NCBI RefSeq assembly: GCF_943192945.1
Contig: NZ_CALPCE010000005.1
Location: forward strand, 111,386-175,385
DNA length: 64,000 nt
DNA from: Anaerocaecibacter muris
GTDB lineage: Bacteria > Bacillota > Clostridia > Christensenellales > Pumilibacteraceae
Direction: 5' to 3'
Shown: positions 25,396 through 34,672 of the stretch, in pieces
Layout: each line of letters starts with the position of its first letter
How positions within the stretch are numbered: position 1 is the first letter of the stretch
The notes under the pieces: model-generated
Databases searched by the model: none
What the model was told of the DNA's origin: nothing
What the model saw: the letters and a program-made list of their open reading frames with translations, nothing else
Program-made: the position numbers and the translations under genes

Positions 25396-26532
25396 GTGTC
25401 GGAAAAACAGTCGAAAATCAAACGGTTTTTAAAATCGCACATATTCAGAATAATACTGTCTGCGACGGCGCTTTTTTCAACCGTTTTTTTTCCGCTCGTT
25501 TATGCCTATCCGTTAGCAGAAAAAGAAAACCGAAACTTAATAATAGTGTTTATAGTTTTTGCCGCCGCCGTCGAGGTCATGATATTCATAATCGTTTCGC
25601 ACTACTTGGTGTACGGTAAAGTCAAAGCGGCGGCAAAGCGATTGACAGACATGGCAAAAAGCGGGGAAGCGGAAAAAATGTCGACCGTTTCCATTGACAG
25701 TGCTGCCACGGCCGCCCTGGAAGCAGTTAATATTACCGCGGATGAGTACGCGCGGTTAGAACAGGTGCGAAAGTCATTTGTCGCCAACGCATCGCATGAA
25801 TTGCGTTCGCCGTTGACGTCCGTGCAGGGATTTTTGCAAGCCGTGCTCGACGGAACCGTAACCGAACAGGATAAGGAAAAATATTTAAAAATAGCGTTGA
25901 GCGAAACAAAACGGCTAAATTCGCTTATCACGTCCATGCTCGATCTGTCGCGGTTGGATTCGGGAAAGAATCCGCTTGTAATGGCTAAATTCAATATCAA
26001 CGATATTATAAACGATATAGCCGCAAAGTTCGAGCCTGCGCTTATTAAAAAAGCCTTACAAATCAACGTTGAATTTTCGCGGAACAGCTGTTACGTTTAT
26101 GCGGATAAGGACAAAATCATACAGGTAATAACAAACCTTGTGGACAACGCAATAAAGTACTCGCCTGCATACTCGCGCATAATTTTGACGACAAGTATAC
26201 ACGAAAATAAGGCGTATATTACGGTCAAGGATTTTGGATACGGCATAAGCAAAAAAGACCAAATGTTGATTTGGGACAGATTTTATATGACCGATAAATC
26301 GAGATCGCCCGTTAAGACAAAAGGTTCGGGATTGGGTCTGTCCATTGTTAAAAAAATTATCGACGAACACGGCGAAGTTATTTGGGTGGAAAGCAGTCGC
26401 GGCGCGGGCGCGACGTTTATATTTACGTTAACGCTGTTCGACCCGTCCAAACATAAAGTACGCACAGGAAAAATAATCAACGCTCCGGACGAAAGTTTGA
26501 CCGAACAACCGTCCGAAATTACGGAGAAGTAA
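25396..26532 (+). CDS. Membrane sensor histidine kinase (PhoR-like)
   Basis: A 378-residue kinase paired with the response regulator. Two membrane helices (about 16-38 and 48-72) enclose a very short loop of about ten residues, so the sensor probably detects signals in the membrane rather than with an external domain. HisKA has H134 in NASHELRSPL. The ATPase carries NLVDNAIKYSP, DFGYGI and GSGLGLSIVKKII. The start is GTG at 25396 with a weak AGGCGGA upstream. The next gene begins 1 nt after the stop. Confidence 0.93.
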   Translation: MSEKQSKIKRFLKSHIFRIILSATALFSTVFFPLVYAYPLAEKENRNLIIVFIVFAAAVEVMIFIIVSHYLVYGKVKAAAKRLTDMAKSGEAEKMSTVSIDSAATAALEAVNITADEYARLEQVRKSFVANASHELRSPLTSVQGFLQAVLDGTVTEQDKEKYLKIALSETKRLNSLITSMLDLSRLDSGKNPLVMAKFNINDIINDIAAKFEPALIKKALQINVEFSRNSCYVYADKDKIIQVITNLVDNAIKYSPAYSRIILTTSIHENKAYITVKDFGYGISKKDQMLIWDRFYMTDKSRSPVKTKGSGLGLSIVKKIIDEHGEVIWVESSRGAGATFIFTLTLFDPSKHKVRTGKIINAPDESLTEQPSEITEK

Positions 26533-26533
26533 T

Positions 26534-27247
26534 ATGGAAATGTATTATGAACAAAATGTAGTCAACAACAATATCGACGAACGCGCAAAAAAGACAAAAA
26601 CTCTTGTCATTGCGCGATCGGTATGCTTTATGTTGGGATTGTTTATTCTCATATCGAGCGCGATTATGATAACATTTTTTTGGGTGTTCTTGCTGTTGGC
26701 AATCCCATTTTTTATCGCCGCGCTGTTTTTGGGGCATATTAACAAGCGAAACAATACCGAATACGATTACGTCCTCGACGACGAAAATTTAAGGATTTCC
26801 GAAATTTATTACAGACAGCGTCGCAAACTCAAACATACAATAAGACTTCGGAATATCGAATCGGTGGGCGTATTCGATTCCGACGGGTATAAAAAAGTAG
26901 AACGAACGGCGGATAAGAAAATTCTTGCGCTTGTCAATTATGACGACGAGCAAAACGTTATATATATATTGTTCCGCTCCGACAAAGGTCGCAGAATTAT
27001 TTTTATAGAACCCGATCTCGGTTTTATCATGGCATTGCGCAAAGTGGTTTCCGCGCTTACCGTTTTTGATAAAAGTATATCGGATTACGAAAAGCGTTTA
27101 CATCAAAAAGCGGAGGACGAAAAAATCGCGGCAACAACTCGCAACGATGATGATAGCGATTTATCCGATACCGAGAGTAACGACGACAGCGACGATAACA
27201 ATGCGGAAACAGAACAAGATAACGACGGGGAAGCTGTAACCGAATGA
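26534..27247 (+). CDS. Two-helix membrane protein, DUF6106-like, acidic tail
   Basis: A 237-residue protein with an N-terminal cytoplasmic stretch, two adjacent membrane helices (about 24-44 and 47-66), then a beta-rich PH-like region (EYDYVLDDENLRISEIYY) that resembles DUF6106 proteins. The last 40 residues are almost only D, E, S, N and T. Function is unknown. Its place directly after the kinase, in the same operon, makes an accessory role in signalling possible, but DUF6106-like genes also occur beside nifS/thiI pairs, so context does not decide. It overlaps nifS by 4 nt (ATGA). Confidence 0.6.
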   Translation: MEMYYEQNVVNNNIDERAKKTKTLVIARSVCFMLGLFILISSAIMITFFWVFLLLAIPFFIAALFLGHINKRNNTEYDYVLDDENLRISEIYYRQRRKLKHTIRLRNIESVGVFDSDGYKKVERTADKKILALVNYDDEQNVIYILFRSDKGRRIIFIEPDLGFIMALRKVVSALTVFDKSISDYEKRLHQKAEDEKIAATTRNDDDSDLSDTESNDDSDDNNAETEQDNDGEAVTE

Positions 27248-28359
27248 TTTACCTTGATAATGCCGCAACGACAAAGGTTTACGACTGCGCGGTAAAAGCG
27301 GCGTGTGCCGCAATGAGCGTAAATTTTTATAATCCAAATACAACATACAAAAGCGGAGTTTTAGTACGCGAGTGTATAGAGAACGCGCGCAACCAAATCG
27401 CGGCGTCTATCGGAGCGCACGCTTCCGAGATAGTATTCACTTCTTGCGCAACAGAATCCAACAACTGGGTTTTTTCATGCGGAATTAAAAACAAAAAAGG
27501 CAACGTTATAATTTCCGCAGGCGAACACTCTTCCGTATACGAATCGGCAATGCAACTCAAAAGCCGAGGCGTAGATGTCCGCACTGCGCCGATTACGCGC
27601 GACGGGATTGTTGACGAATCCGCACTGTTAAATCTGATTGACGAAAATACGGCGTTAGTTTCGCTTATTCATGTCAGCAACGAAACAGGTGCGGTAAATC
27701 CTATAAAAAGATTGACAAAGTTAATCAAATCAAAATCGCCGCGCGCACTGGTACACAGCGACGGGGTTCAAGGTCTTGTCAAGACAGGCGAACCTATATC
27801 CGATTTAGGTGTGGATTATTACAGCGCAAGCGCGCACAAACTCGGCGCGCCCAAAGGGATAGGACTGCTTTATATTCGTCAAGGTTTAAATGTCGCGCCG
27901 CTGTTGTACGGTGGCGGACAGGAACGCGGATTGCGGTCGGGAACGCAAAATACGCCCTATATTTCGGCTTTTGCCGCCGCGGTAACGGAATTTAAACACC
28001 TCGCCAATATCGGCGAAATTACTCGATTGCGGAACGAACTGTGCGTTTTTTTTGTTGCAAACGGGTGTAAAATAATAGGTCAATCGCAAAACAGCGGATA
28101 TATTCTGTGCGTAAGTATACCTGATGTTAAAGCCGAAATACTGCAAAATATCGCGCATGATAACGGCGTAATAATAGGCAAAGGCGCGGCGTGTTCGGGA
28201 TCTAAACGCGGTAATCGAGTATTGAGCGCAATGGGGCTTAACGCCAAAGAAATAGAGAGCTGTGTACGAATAAGTTTAGCCGCCGACACATCGCGTGAAG
28301 AAGCAATGGAAGCGGCAAAAATAATAATTCAAGCGGCTAACCAAATAAGGAGTTTATAA
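27244..28359 (+). CDS. NifS-like cysteine desulfurase (ThiI partner)
   Basis: A PLP enzyme releasing sulfur from cysteine as a protein persulfide. The N-terminus is the typical MIYLDNAATTK. The PLP lysine lies in SASAHKLGAPKG (about residue 199), and the catalytic cysteine in KGAACSGSK (about 317). The 371-residue length matches the short NifS group encoded beside thiI in Bacillota. The stop overlaps the thiI start by 1 nt, which strongly implies it supplies sulfur to ThiI. Confidence 0.92.
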   Translation: MIYLDNAATTKVYDCAVKAACAAMSVNFYNPNTTYKSGVLVRECIENARNQIAASIGAHASEIVFTSCATESNNWVFSCGIKNKKGNVIISAGEHSSVYESAMQLKSRGVDVRTAPITRDGIVDESALLNLIDENTALVSLIHVSNETGAVNPIKRLTKLIKSKSPRALVHSDGVQGLVKTGEPISDLGVDYYSASAHKLGAPKGIGLLYIRQGLNVAPLLYGGGQERGLRSGTQNTPYISAFAAAVTEFKHLANIGEITRLRNELCVFFVANGCKIIGQSQNSGYILCVSIPDVKAEILQNIAHDNGVIIGKGAACSGSKRGNRVLSAMGLNAKEIESCVRISLAADTSREEAMEAAKIIIQAANQIRSL

Positions 28360-29516
28360 TGTCGGAAAACGTCGTACTTATAAGATACGGTGAACTTTAT
28401 CTAAAAGGCAAAAATAAAGATTATTTTGAAAACATGCTTAAAGATAACATACGCGCAAAGTTGAGCGATATATCTTGTAAGCTGTACTTCGGGCGTGGGC
28501 GTTATGTCGTTAAAGAATACGCAATGTGCGACGAAAACGCTGTAATAGACAGATTAAAACACGTTTTCGGCGTTCACTCCGTGTCGGTTGCAAAACGTTG
28601 CGGATATGATTTTAATGAAATTGTAGAACTCGCATTGTCCGTTATGCCCGATAAAGGTACTTTCAGAGTTTCTGCGCACAGATCGTATAAAAAATATCCG
28701 CTCGATTCTTTGCAAATAAACATGCAACTCGGCGAAAAAATATTACAGGCAAAGCCGCAACTGACGGTCGATTTGCACGCACCCGATTACGTACTGCATG
28801 TTGATGTGCGAGAAAACGGCGACGTGTATTTATATCGCGATGCAATTCGTTGCGCAGGTGGCATGCCTTACGGAACAGGCGGGCGAGGGCTGTTGCTTTT
28901 GTCTGGCGGTATAGACAGCCCTGTTGCCGGATACATGCTTGCCAAACGCGGCATGAGCCTAACCGCATTGCATTTTCACTCGTACCCGTACACTTCGCAA
29001 GCCGCAAAAGAAAAAGCGGTTGATTTGGCACGCATATTAGGCGAATTTTGTCCGCACATCAAATTAAAATGCGTATCGCTCACTGAAATTCAGCAAACAA
29101 TCCACAAACAGTGTAAACCCAACTACATGATTACGCTTGTACGCAGATTTATGATGCGAATAGCGCAACGGGTAGCGGCAGAAAACGGTTGCGGGTGCAT
29201 AATAAACGGCGAAAGCCTCGGACAAGTAGCGAGTCAAACTTTGGAGAGTATAACCGTTACCAATGCCGTTGTCGATTTACCCGTATTCCGTCCGTTGATA
29301 GGCATGGATAAGGACGAAATAATCGAGATTGCGGAGAAAATAGGCACGTTTAAAAAATCAATAGAGCCTTATGAAGATTGCTGTACCGTTTTCTTACCGG
29401 ATTTTCCGCTTATAAAGCCCACTATTGAAAAAGTGGAAGAGCAGGAAAGTCGCATAGAAAACTATAATGCTTTAATCGACGCCGCTATCGAAAATATCGA
29501 AACGGTCGAAATCTGA
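28359..29516 (+). CDS. thiI: tRNA 4-thiouridine synthase ThiI
   Basis: Thiolates U8 of tRNAs and can serve thiamine thiazole synthesis. The N-terminus has RYGELYLKGKN, followed by a THUMP domain (about 60-165) and the PP-loop SGGIDSPVAG at about 180. The rhodanese domain of enteric ThiI is absent, as usual for Gram-positive forms. AAGGAG precedes the start. The last 45 bp overlap, tail to tail, the end of the penicillin-binding protein gene on the other strand, with no terminator between. Confidence 0.95.
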   Translation: MSENVVLIRYGELYLKGKNKDYFENMLKDNIRAKLSDISCKLYFGRGRYVVKEYAMCDENAVIDRLKHVFGVHSVSVAKRCGYDFNEIVELALSVMPDKGTFRVSAHRSYKKYPLDSLQINMQLGEKILQAKPQLTVDLHAPDYVLHVDVRENGDVYLYRDAIRCAGGMPYGTGGRGLLLLSGGIDSPVAGYMLAKRGMSLTALHFHSYPYTSQAAKEKAVDLARILGEFCPHIKLKCVSLTEIQQTIHKQCKPNYMITLVRRFMMRIAQRVAAENGCGCIINGESLGQVASQTLESITVTNAVVDLPVFRPLIGMDKDEIIEIAEKIGTFKKSIEPYEDCCTVFLPDFPLIKPTIEKVEEQESRIENYNALIDAAIENIETVEI

Positions 29517-31478
29517 TTGTTCGTCGCTATTCCATAGGTTGCTGTCGTAATAATCGACAATATCTATATTTTTACGGATAGGCAAATGTCGCTTTGAAAG
29601 CAACGCTCGACTACGGTAGCGCGGCGGTAATAACGGATCCGCTAAATACACGTTGTGCGAATTTTTTAATTCTAAATTATCTATTTCATAATACGCAACG
29701 GAATCGGGCATATCAAAAGGTATGTCGGATTTAATTGAGCCTTGCTCGCAAATTTCTCTTATTAACGCGCTACACGTTGCGCCTGTAACGCTGTTTTCGA
29801 GCGGTTTTTCATTTGCGCCGAACCAAACGGCAACTGTATGTTTAGGCGTGTATGCAATGCAATAACAGTCCGTGTTGCCGTCTTTATCGCCGTTAGTACC
29901 TGTTTTTGCCGCAATAATTCCCGAATATTTAAGTTTTTTTGCGGTACCGTTTACGGCACATTCACGCAACATGTCGGTGAGCAAGTACGCCGTATCGTCG
30001 CCGACGGCGCGCCTCGCTGTATCATTTACAGTGTGTCTTACAACATTGCCTTCCGTTGCCGACTGAAAATAATGAATATCGGAATACACTCCGCCGTTAG
30101 CAAGGGTTCTGTATGCGTTAGCAAGCTCTAACAACGTTACGCCTTTTTCCATGCCTCCAAGAGCGATAGGCAACGATATATCCGAATTGGAAAACGGCAA
30201 TCCGAACGATTTGGCAATCGCTACGGAATTTTCTATACCGTTTTGTCGTAACAGCTTAACCGCGGCAATATTGGAGGAATAAATAAGACACTCTTTAAGC
30301 GAAATATACCCGCGATAAACGTCTTTATAATTGGCGGGCGAATAGTCGCCGAATGTTGTCGGCTCGTCACAAATTTGCGAAAGGGGATTTAATCCGTTTT
30401 CTAAAGCCGGAGCGTATGCGATAAACGGCTTAATTGTGCTTGCGGGAGAACGTTGGGGGTTTAAATATCCCGAAGTATTTGTTTCGTCGCACTTTATTCC
30501 GCCGCTCGCATTATCCAAAACGACTATGCGCACATGTCCGTCTATATCGGTATTTTTTATAACTGTTCTAACCGCCGAAACAATAGTCGGATCGTAAGTT
30601 GTTTTAAAAGTGTAGTTGTTTATAAACAACGATTTTTCACTGCATTTCAGTTCTTTACCAGCGCTGCGTAATAGCCCCGCGACAAATTGATTTTGTTTGT
30701 CCTTGTTAAAAACAATTTCTTCCGATACAGCGTCGTCATATTCGGATTGCGATATAAATCCTTGCTCACGCATTTGCTTTAATACAAGTATTTTTCTGCG
30801 CGTCAAGTTGTCGAAATTGTTATAAGGACTGTATTTTGTGGGATTATTTATGACGGAAGCTAACGCGGCAGACTGGGCGAGCGTAAGCTCCGAAGCGGGC
30901 TTATCGAACATAACGCGGCTTGCAGTGCCCAAGCCGCGAATGCCCGAACCGAAATACAAAATATTAAAATAACTTTCGAGTATTTGATTTTTATCGTAAA
31001 TGCGTTCGAGCTTGCGCGCTAACCGCATTTCGTTAATCTTGCGTTTTATCGTTTTTTCATTAGATAAATGAGTATTCTTTATTAGCTGTTGCGTTATGGT
31101 TGACGCGCCTTCTTTAAATTTGCGCGATTTAATATTGTACAGAAGCGCCGACGCCATGCGCTTATAATCAATCCCGCTGTGTCGATAAAATCGCTTATCC
31201 TCGATTGCTATAAACGCATTTACAGTATGCGGCGACAGATCGTCAATTTTGACGTACAGTTTGTTGTTATCGTAAAGCGCGTCGTCTATGGGGTTGCCGT
31301 TTACATCTAAAATTGTTACAGTCCGCGAATACGACGTTAATTGTTCAAGATTTAAATCGGGTGAGTTAAACATATTTACATTAGGGCTTATTACAATAAA
31401 GAAAAATCCTACCGCGATAGCAACAGTAATGATAAACGCAATCACACATATAATCGAAATCTTCGCGGCTTTTTTCAT
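29472..31478 (-). CDS. Class A penicillin-binding protein (transglycosylase/transpeptidase)
   Basis: A bifunctional cell-wall synthase. The N-terminal signal anchor is at about residues 8-30. The GT51 glycosyltransferase keeps E93 in EDKRFYRHSG, STITQQL and the KINEMRLA region. The transpeptidase has SxxK in SPASTIKPF (about 341-346), SSN in YSSNIAA and KTG in AAKTGTNGD (about 523). At 668 residues it is short for PBP1-type proteins and ends without a PASTA or fibronectin domain. No clear Shine-Dalgarno precedes the ATG. The gene's end overlaps thiI by 45 bp. Confidence 0.93.
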   Translation of the reverse strand: MKKAAKISIICVIAFIITVAIAVGFFFIVISPNVNMFNSPDLNLEQLTSYSRTVTILDVNGNPIDDALYDNNKLYVKIDDLSPHTVNAFIAIEDKRFYRHSGIDYKRMASALLYNIKSRKFKEGASTITQQLIKNTHLSNEKTIKRKINEMRLARKLERIYDKNQILESYFNILYFGSGIRGLGTASRVMFDKPASELTLAQSAALASVINNPTKYSPYNNFDNLTRRKILVLKQMREQGFISQSEYDDAVSEEIVFNKDKQNQFVAGLLRSAGKELKCSEKSLFINNYTFKTTYDPTIVSAVRTVIKNTDIDGHVRIVVLDNASGGIKCDETNTSGYLNPQRSPASTIKPFIAYAPALENGLNPLSQICDEPTTFGDYSPANYKDVYRGYISLKECLIYSSNIAAVKLLRQNGIENSVAIAKSFGLPFSNSDISLPIALGGMEKGVTLLELANAYRTLANGGVYSDIHYFQSATEGNVVRHTVNDTARRAVGDDTAYLLTDMLRECAVNGTAKKLKYSGIIAAKTGTNGDKDGNTDCYCIAYTPKHTVAVWFGANEKPLENSVTGATCSALIREICEQGSIKSDIPFDMPDSVAYYEIDNLELKNSHNVYLADPLLPPRYRSRALLSKRHLPIRKNIDIVDYYDSNLWNSDEQSDFDRFDIFDSGVD

Positions 31479-31574
31479 ATAGATAGTATCTTGTACAAAA
31501 GCGTTTTTATGTAATGCAAAACAATATAAAACAAAGATAATAATTTGTCGAAATCACAATAAAACTTATCACAT

Positions 31575-31601
31575 ATTATAGTAAATTACAGTGATATTCA
31601 A
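31575..31601 (-). promoter_or_regulatory. Possible promoter of the penicillin-binding protein gene
   Basis: On the minus strand a perfect TATAAT (31580-31575) is preceded by TTGAAT (31601-31596) with a short 15-nt spacer. Distance to the start codon is about 90 nt. The -10 box is convincing, the -35 less so. Confidence 0.4.
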
Positions 31602-31641
31602 GAATCGCGCAATTCATATAGCAAGTCCTATTCAAAACAAC

Positions 31642-31679
31642 CAATCACTTCGCAAAAGCTGTCTTTTGCGAAGTGATTG
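31642..31679 (-). terminator. Perfect 17-bp inverted repeat downstream of mtaB
   Basis: CAATCACTTCGCAAAAG and its exact complement flank a 4-nt loop. On the minus strand it lies 94 nt after the mtaB stop and is followed by GTTGTTTTG, so it may end the pta-prmA-rsmE-mtaB transcript. The stem is unusually long and perfect, and the U tract is interrupted, so another role is possible. The rest of the 294-bp gap (31479-31772) is AT-rich and shows only the possible PBP promoter. Confidence 0.55.
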
Positions 31680-31772
31680 ATAGATTGTTCCAAAACATTT
31701 GACAACTGCCCTGTTTGTTTTGCTTATATCGAATTTTGTTAATCAAGCTGTTTTCCATCTATATAAATAAGT

Positions 31773-33062
31773 TTATATCGGTTCGCCGATAACTCCGTCT
31801 TTATAGAGTTTTAACAACTTAATATCGTGAATATCGTTACACGGCGCATTAGAATAAACCTTGATATAGTTGGGCGTATATCCTACATTGTATCCGTTTT
31901 CAAAATCCTCCACATACACCGACGCAACCGTATTTAAATTATCGAATAAAAACGCTGACTTTAATCGGCTCTTTATTTCAAGCAATTTATTAACGCGCGC
32001 TTTGACGTTTTCGGGCGGAAGCGTTTTATATTTTTTATGAGCCAACGTTCCCGTTCGACTGCTATATGGGAAAACATGAATATCCGAAAACGCGCACTTT
32101 TCTATAAAGCGGCAACTCTCTTCAAACAAATCTTCTGTTTCCGTCGGAAATCCGACAATCACATCGGTCGTAATACCTGCATTAGGAAAATATCGGCGTA
32201 TCAATTTAACTTTACTATAATAATACTCGCAATCATATCGCCTATTCATGGACTTTAAAACAATGTCGCTACCGCTTTGCAATGACAAATGAAAATGCGG
32301 GCAATAACCACCTTCTCTCATGGCGCATAAAACTTCGTCTGTCACAGCCTCACACTCCAATGAACCCAATCTTTTTCTCGCAGGAATTCCGCTCAATGCG
32401 TTTAATAGCTCCGCAAGCGACGACCCGTTGTCTTTACCGTAAGCGGAAATATCGATACCTGTAATAACTAATTCTTTAGATTCATTTAGTTTACACTCTT
32501 TTAATATATCGTCAATACCCCTCGACCTACTCCTACCTCGCAAATATGGAATTATGCAGTATGAACAAAATCTGTTACAGCCGTCCTGTATTTTAACAAA
32601 TGCCCTTGTTCTTTCATATTTCGGATATTGTTCATAGCAATAACCCGACATGTTTATATTAAACTCGGTATTTTGATATAGTATTCTATCTGATATAGTA
32701 TTATATTTGGGTGTATTTTTAATGTTTTTTATCGATTTGAGCGCAAAATCGGATTTATTTGACGTGCCGCCTATTGCGATCACGTTGTTTTGCGCAAACT
32801 TATTAGCGTTATTTTGTGAGCTACATCCCACTACTATTATATTGCATGTCGGATTTATTTTGCGCATTTTAGACAGATATTGGCGCGATTTTTTGTCTGC
32901 TTCCGCTGTTACGGAACAGGTATTTAAAATATAAACGTCGGCAGGTTCAAGTCCTTCCGACGCGTTTATATTCTTTGATTTAAGCGTTGCGACAATAGAC
33001 GCGCTTTCGCATTGATTGACTTTGCAGCCGAGCGTAACAACTTTTACTATCAAAGATTCCAC
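31773..33062 (-). CDS. mtaB: tRNA t6A37 methylthiotransferase MtaB
   Basis: Converts t6A37 to ms2t6A in ANN-decoding tRNAs. The N-terminal VTLGCKVNQCES is diagnostic of MtaB as opposed to MiaB. The radical SAM triad is at about C157, C161 and C164 (DGCNRFCSYCIIPYLRGR), with a C-terminal TRAM-like segment. The start is GTG at 33062 or, better spaced from GGGAGA, the in-frame TTG at 33053. It overlaps rsmE by 13 nt. In many Bacillota mtaB ends the dnaJ-prmA-rsmE run; here that run is detached from dnaJ. Confidence 0.95.
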   Translation of the reverse strand: MESLIVKVVTLGCKVNQCESASIVATLKSKNINASEGLEPADVYILNTCSVTAEADKKSRQYLSKMRKINPTCNIIVVGCSSQNNANKFAQNNVIAIGGTSNKSDFALKSIKNIKNTPKYNTISDRILYQNTEFNINMSGYCYEQYPKYERTRAFVKIQDGCNRFCSYCIIPYLRGRSRSRGIDDILKECKLNESKELVITGIDISAYGKDNGSSLAELLNALSGIPARKRLGSLECEAVTDEVLCAMREGGYCPHFHLSLQSGSDIVLKSMNRRYDCEYYYSKVKLIRRYFPNAGITTDVIVGFPTETEDLFEESCRFIEKCAFSDIHVFPYSSRTGTLAHKKYKTLPPENVKARVNKLLEIKSRLKSAFLFDNLNTVASVYVEDFENGYNVGYTPNYIKVYSNAPCNDIHDIKLLKLYKDGVIGEPI

Positions 33063-33760
33063 TCTCCCATTTCATAATAGATTGCTGACAATGTGGAAAT
33101 TGCCGCGGTTTCGGCTCGCAATATCCGTGCACCGAGCGTTACCGATTTCGCGCCGACGGCAGTTAATTTATTCTTTTCGTCCTCGGTTATACCGCCTTCC
33201 GGACCTATAAAAACCGCAATGTCAGACTTTTCGGTGTTTATAGCGTCTTTCAGTTTACCGTGCAATTCCCTTTCCCACGGAAATATCAAGTATGAATTTG
33301 CGGCACGATTTAGCAAATCATCAAAAGATATGGCTTGTTCTATAATCGGTACGCGACTTCTTCCGCACTGTTCGCACGCAGATATAGCGATTTTATTTAA
33401 TCTGTCGTGATTAAGCGTTACACTGTGTTGCGTGTACGCCGAATAGACAGGCACTATTTTGTTTACACCCAATTCCGTTGTTTTCTGAACCGCGAGTTCA
33501 AATCTGTCTTGTTTTATAACGGACAAATAAAGCGTTACGTTTATAGCTGTTTCGCCGACATTTTCCGCACTGTCGAGAACATCCAAAAGCGTTTTATCTT
33601 TTTTGATTTCTTTGACTTTGCAAGACAATTCGACGCCGCGGCCGTCAAAAACAGTTATATAATCGCCTGCACGTATGCGCAACGCGTATGCCGCATGCGT
33701 ATGCGCGTCGCCTGTCAATTCTACACACGATTTATTTAAGTTGGGCAAATAAAATCTCAT
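33050..33760 (-). CDS. rsmE: 16S rRNA m3U1498 methyltransferase RsmE
   Basis: A SPOUT-fold methyltransferase of the small ribosomal subunit. An N-terminal PUA-like domain (MRFYLPN..., DGRGVE) is followed by the knotted SAM-binding end with FIGPEGGITEDE and LGARILRAETA. Length 236 is typical. It overlaps prmA by 4 nt (ATGA) and mtaB by 13 nt. Confidence 0.95.
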   Translation of the reverse strand: MRFYLPNLNKSCVELTGDAHTHAAYALRIRAGDYITVFDGRGVELSCKVKEIKKDKTLLDVLDSAENVGETAINVTLYLSVIKQDRFELAVQKTTELGVNKIVPVYSAYTQHSVTLNHDRLNKIAISACEQCGRSRVPIIEQAISFDDLLNRAANSYLIFPWERELHGKLKDAINTEKSDIAVFIGPEGGITEDEKNKLTAVGAKSVTLGARILRAETAAISTLSAIYYEMGEWNL

Positions 33761-34665
33761 AATTTAAATAAGTATGCTCTCCATTCGTTTTTCTGTGCGG
33801 ACTCTACAAGCGTAAAATCTCGTAAGTATTCCGACTTAACAAGTTCGGCTTTATCGGATATTATTCCGCTGATAATCGCATATCCGCCCTTATTGAGCGC
33901 GCCTTTAATAACTTCTTTAACGGAAATAAGCACCTCTGCCGTAATATTAGCCAGTACGACGTCCGCAGGCTCTTTTATTTCTCTTACGTCGCGTAAAAAT
34001 ACGGAAGGATTGTCTATGCCGTTAATTTGACAGTTGTACCGAGTTGCCGCAATCGCTTGTTCGTCCGTATCGGCAAATAGCACCGATTTCGAGCCAAGCG
34101 CAGTTGCGCATACGCCGAGTATACCGCTACCGCATCCGAAATCCAAAACGCGTTTTTCTTGTAATGGGATGCGTTGCATAAGGTCGATACACATAGAAGT
34201 TGTTTCGTGCATGCCTGTGCCGAACGCCAATCCCGGATTAAGTTTTACCGGAATGTCGCCGCATGTCGGCTTATATTCAATCCATTCTGGAACGATTACG
34301 ATATTGCCTATATTAAACGGCTTGTAGTATTTTTTCCACTCGTTTTCCCACTCGACAGAATCGATTATTTCAACGGATATTTTCAAACCCGAAAAGTCCG
34401 CCCAATTTTCGGATTTTAAAGCGTCAATTTTTGCTAAAACCGTAGTTTCGTCTGTTTCCGTGGTAAAAAATCCGCTTACAAAGCACCCGTCGGTCGGACT
34501 GAACAATGCGGCATCGGCATAATCCCAACGCTTTTCGTCGAGCACTTGACGGATATTATCGTAATCGTCAAATACTTCGCCCATGCTCCCCGCTTCGTGC
34601 AATGTGTAAGCGACGATTTCGGAAGTTTCCGACGTACACGTAATTGTAATTTTTTTAAACTTCAT
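33757..34665 (-). CDS. prmA: Ribosomal protein L11 methyltransferase PrmA
   Basis: Methylates ribosomal protein L11. The C-terminal class I SAM domain has VLDFGCGSGILG and a post-motif DTDEQAI, and the substrate-side motif is ANITAEVL. Length 302 is normal. It begins 7 nt after pta and overlaps rsmE by 4 nt. Confidence 0.93.
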   Translation of the reverse strand: MKFKKITITCTSETSEIVAYTLHEAGSMGEVFDDYDNIRQVLDEKRWDYADAALFSPTDGCFVSGFFTTETDETTVLAKIDALKSENWADFSGLKISVEIIDSVEWENEWKKYYKPFNIGNIVIVPEWIEYKPTCGDIPVKLNPGLAFGTGMHETTSMCIDLMQRIPLQEKRVLDFGCGSGILGVCATALGSKSVLFADTDEQAIAATRYNCQINGIDNPSVFLRDVREIKEPADVVLANITAEVLISVKEVIKGALNKGGYAIISGIISDKAELVKSEYLRDFTLVESAQKNEWRAYLFKL

Positions 34666-34672
34666 AAACAGT

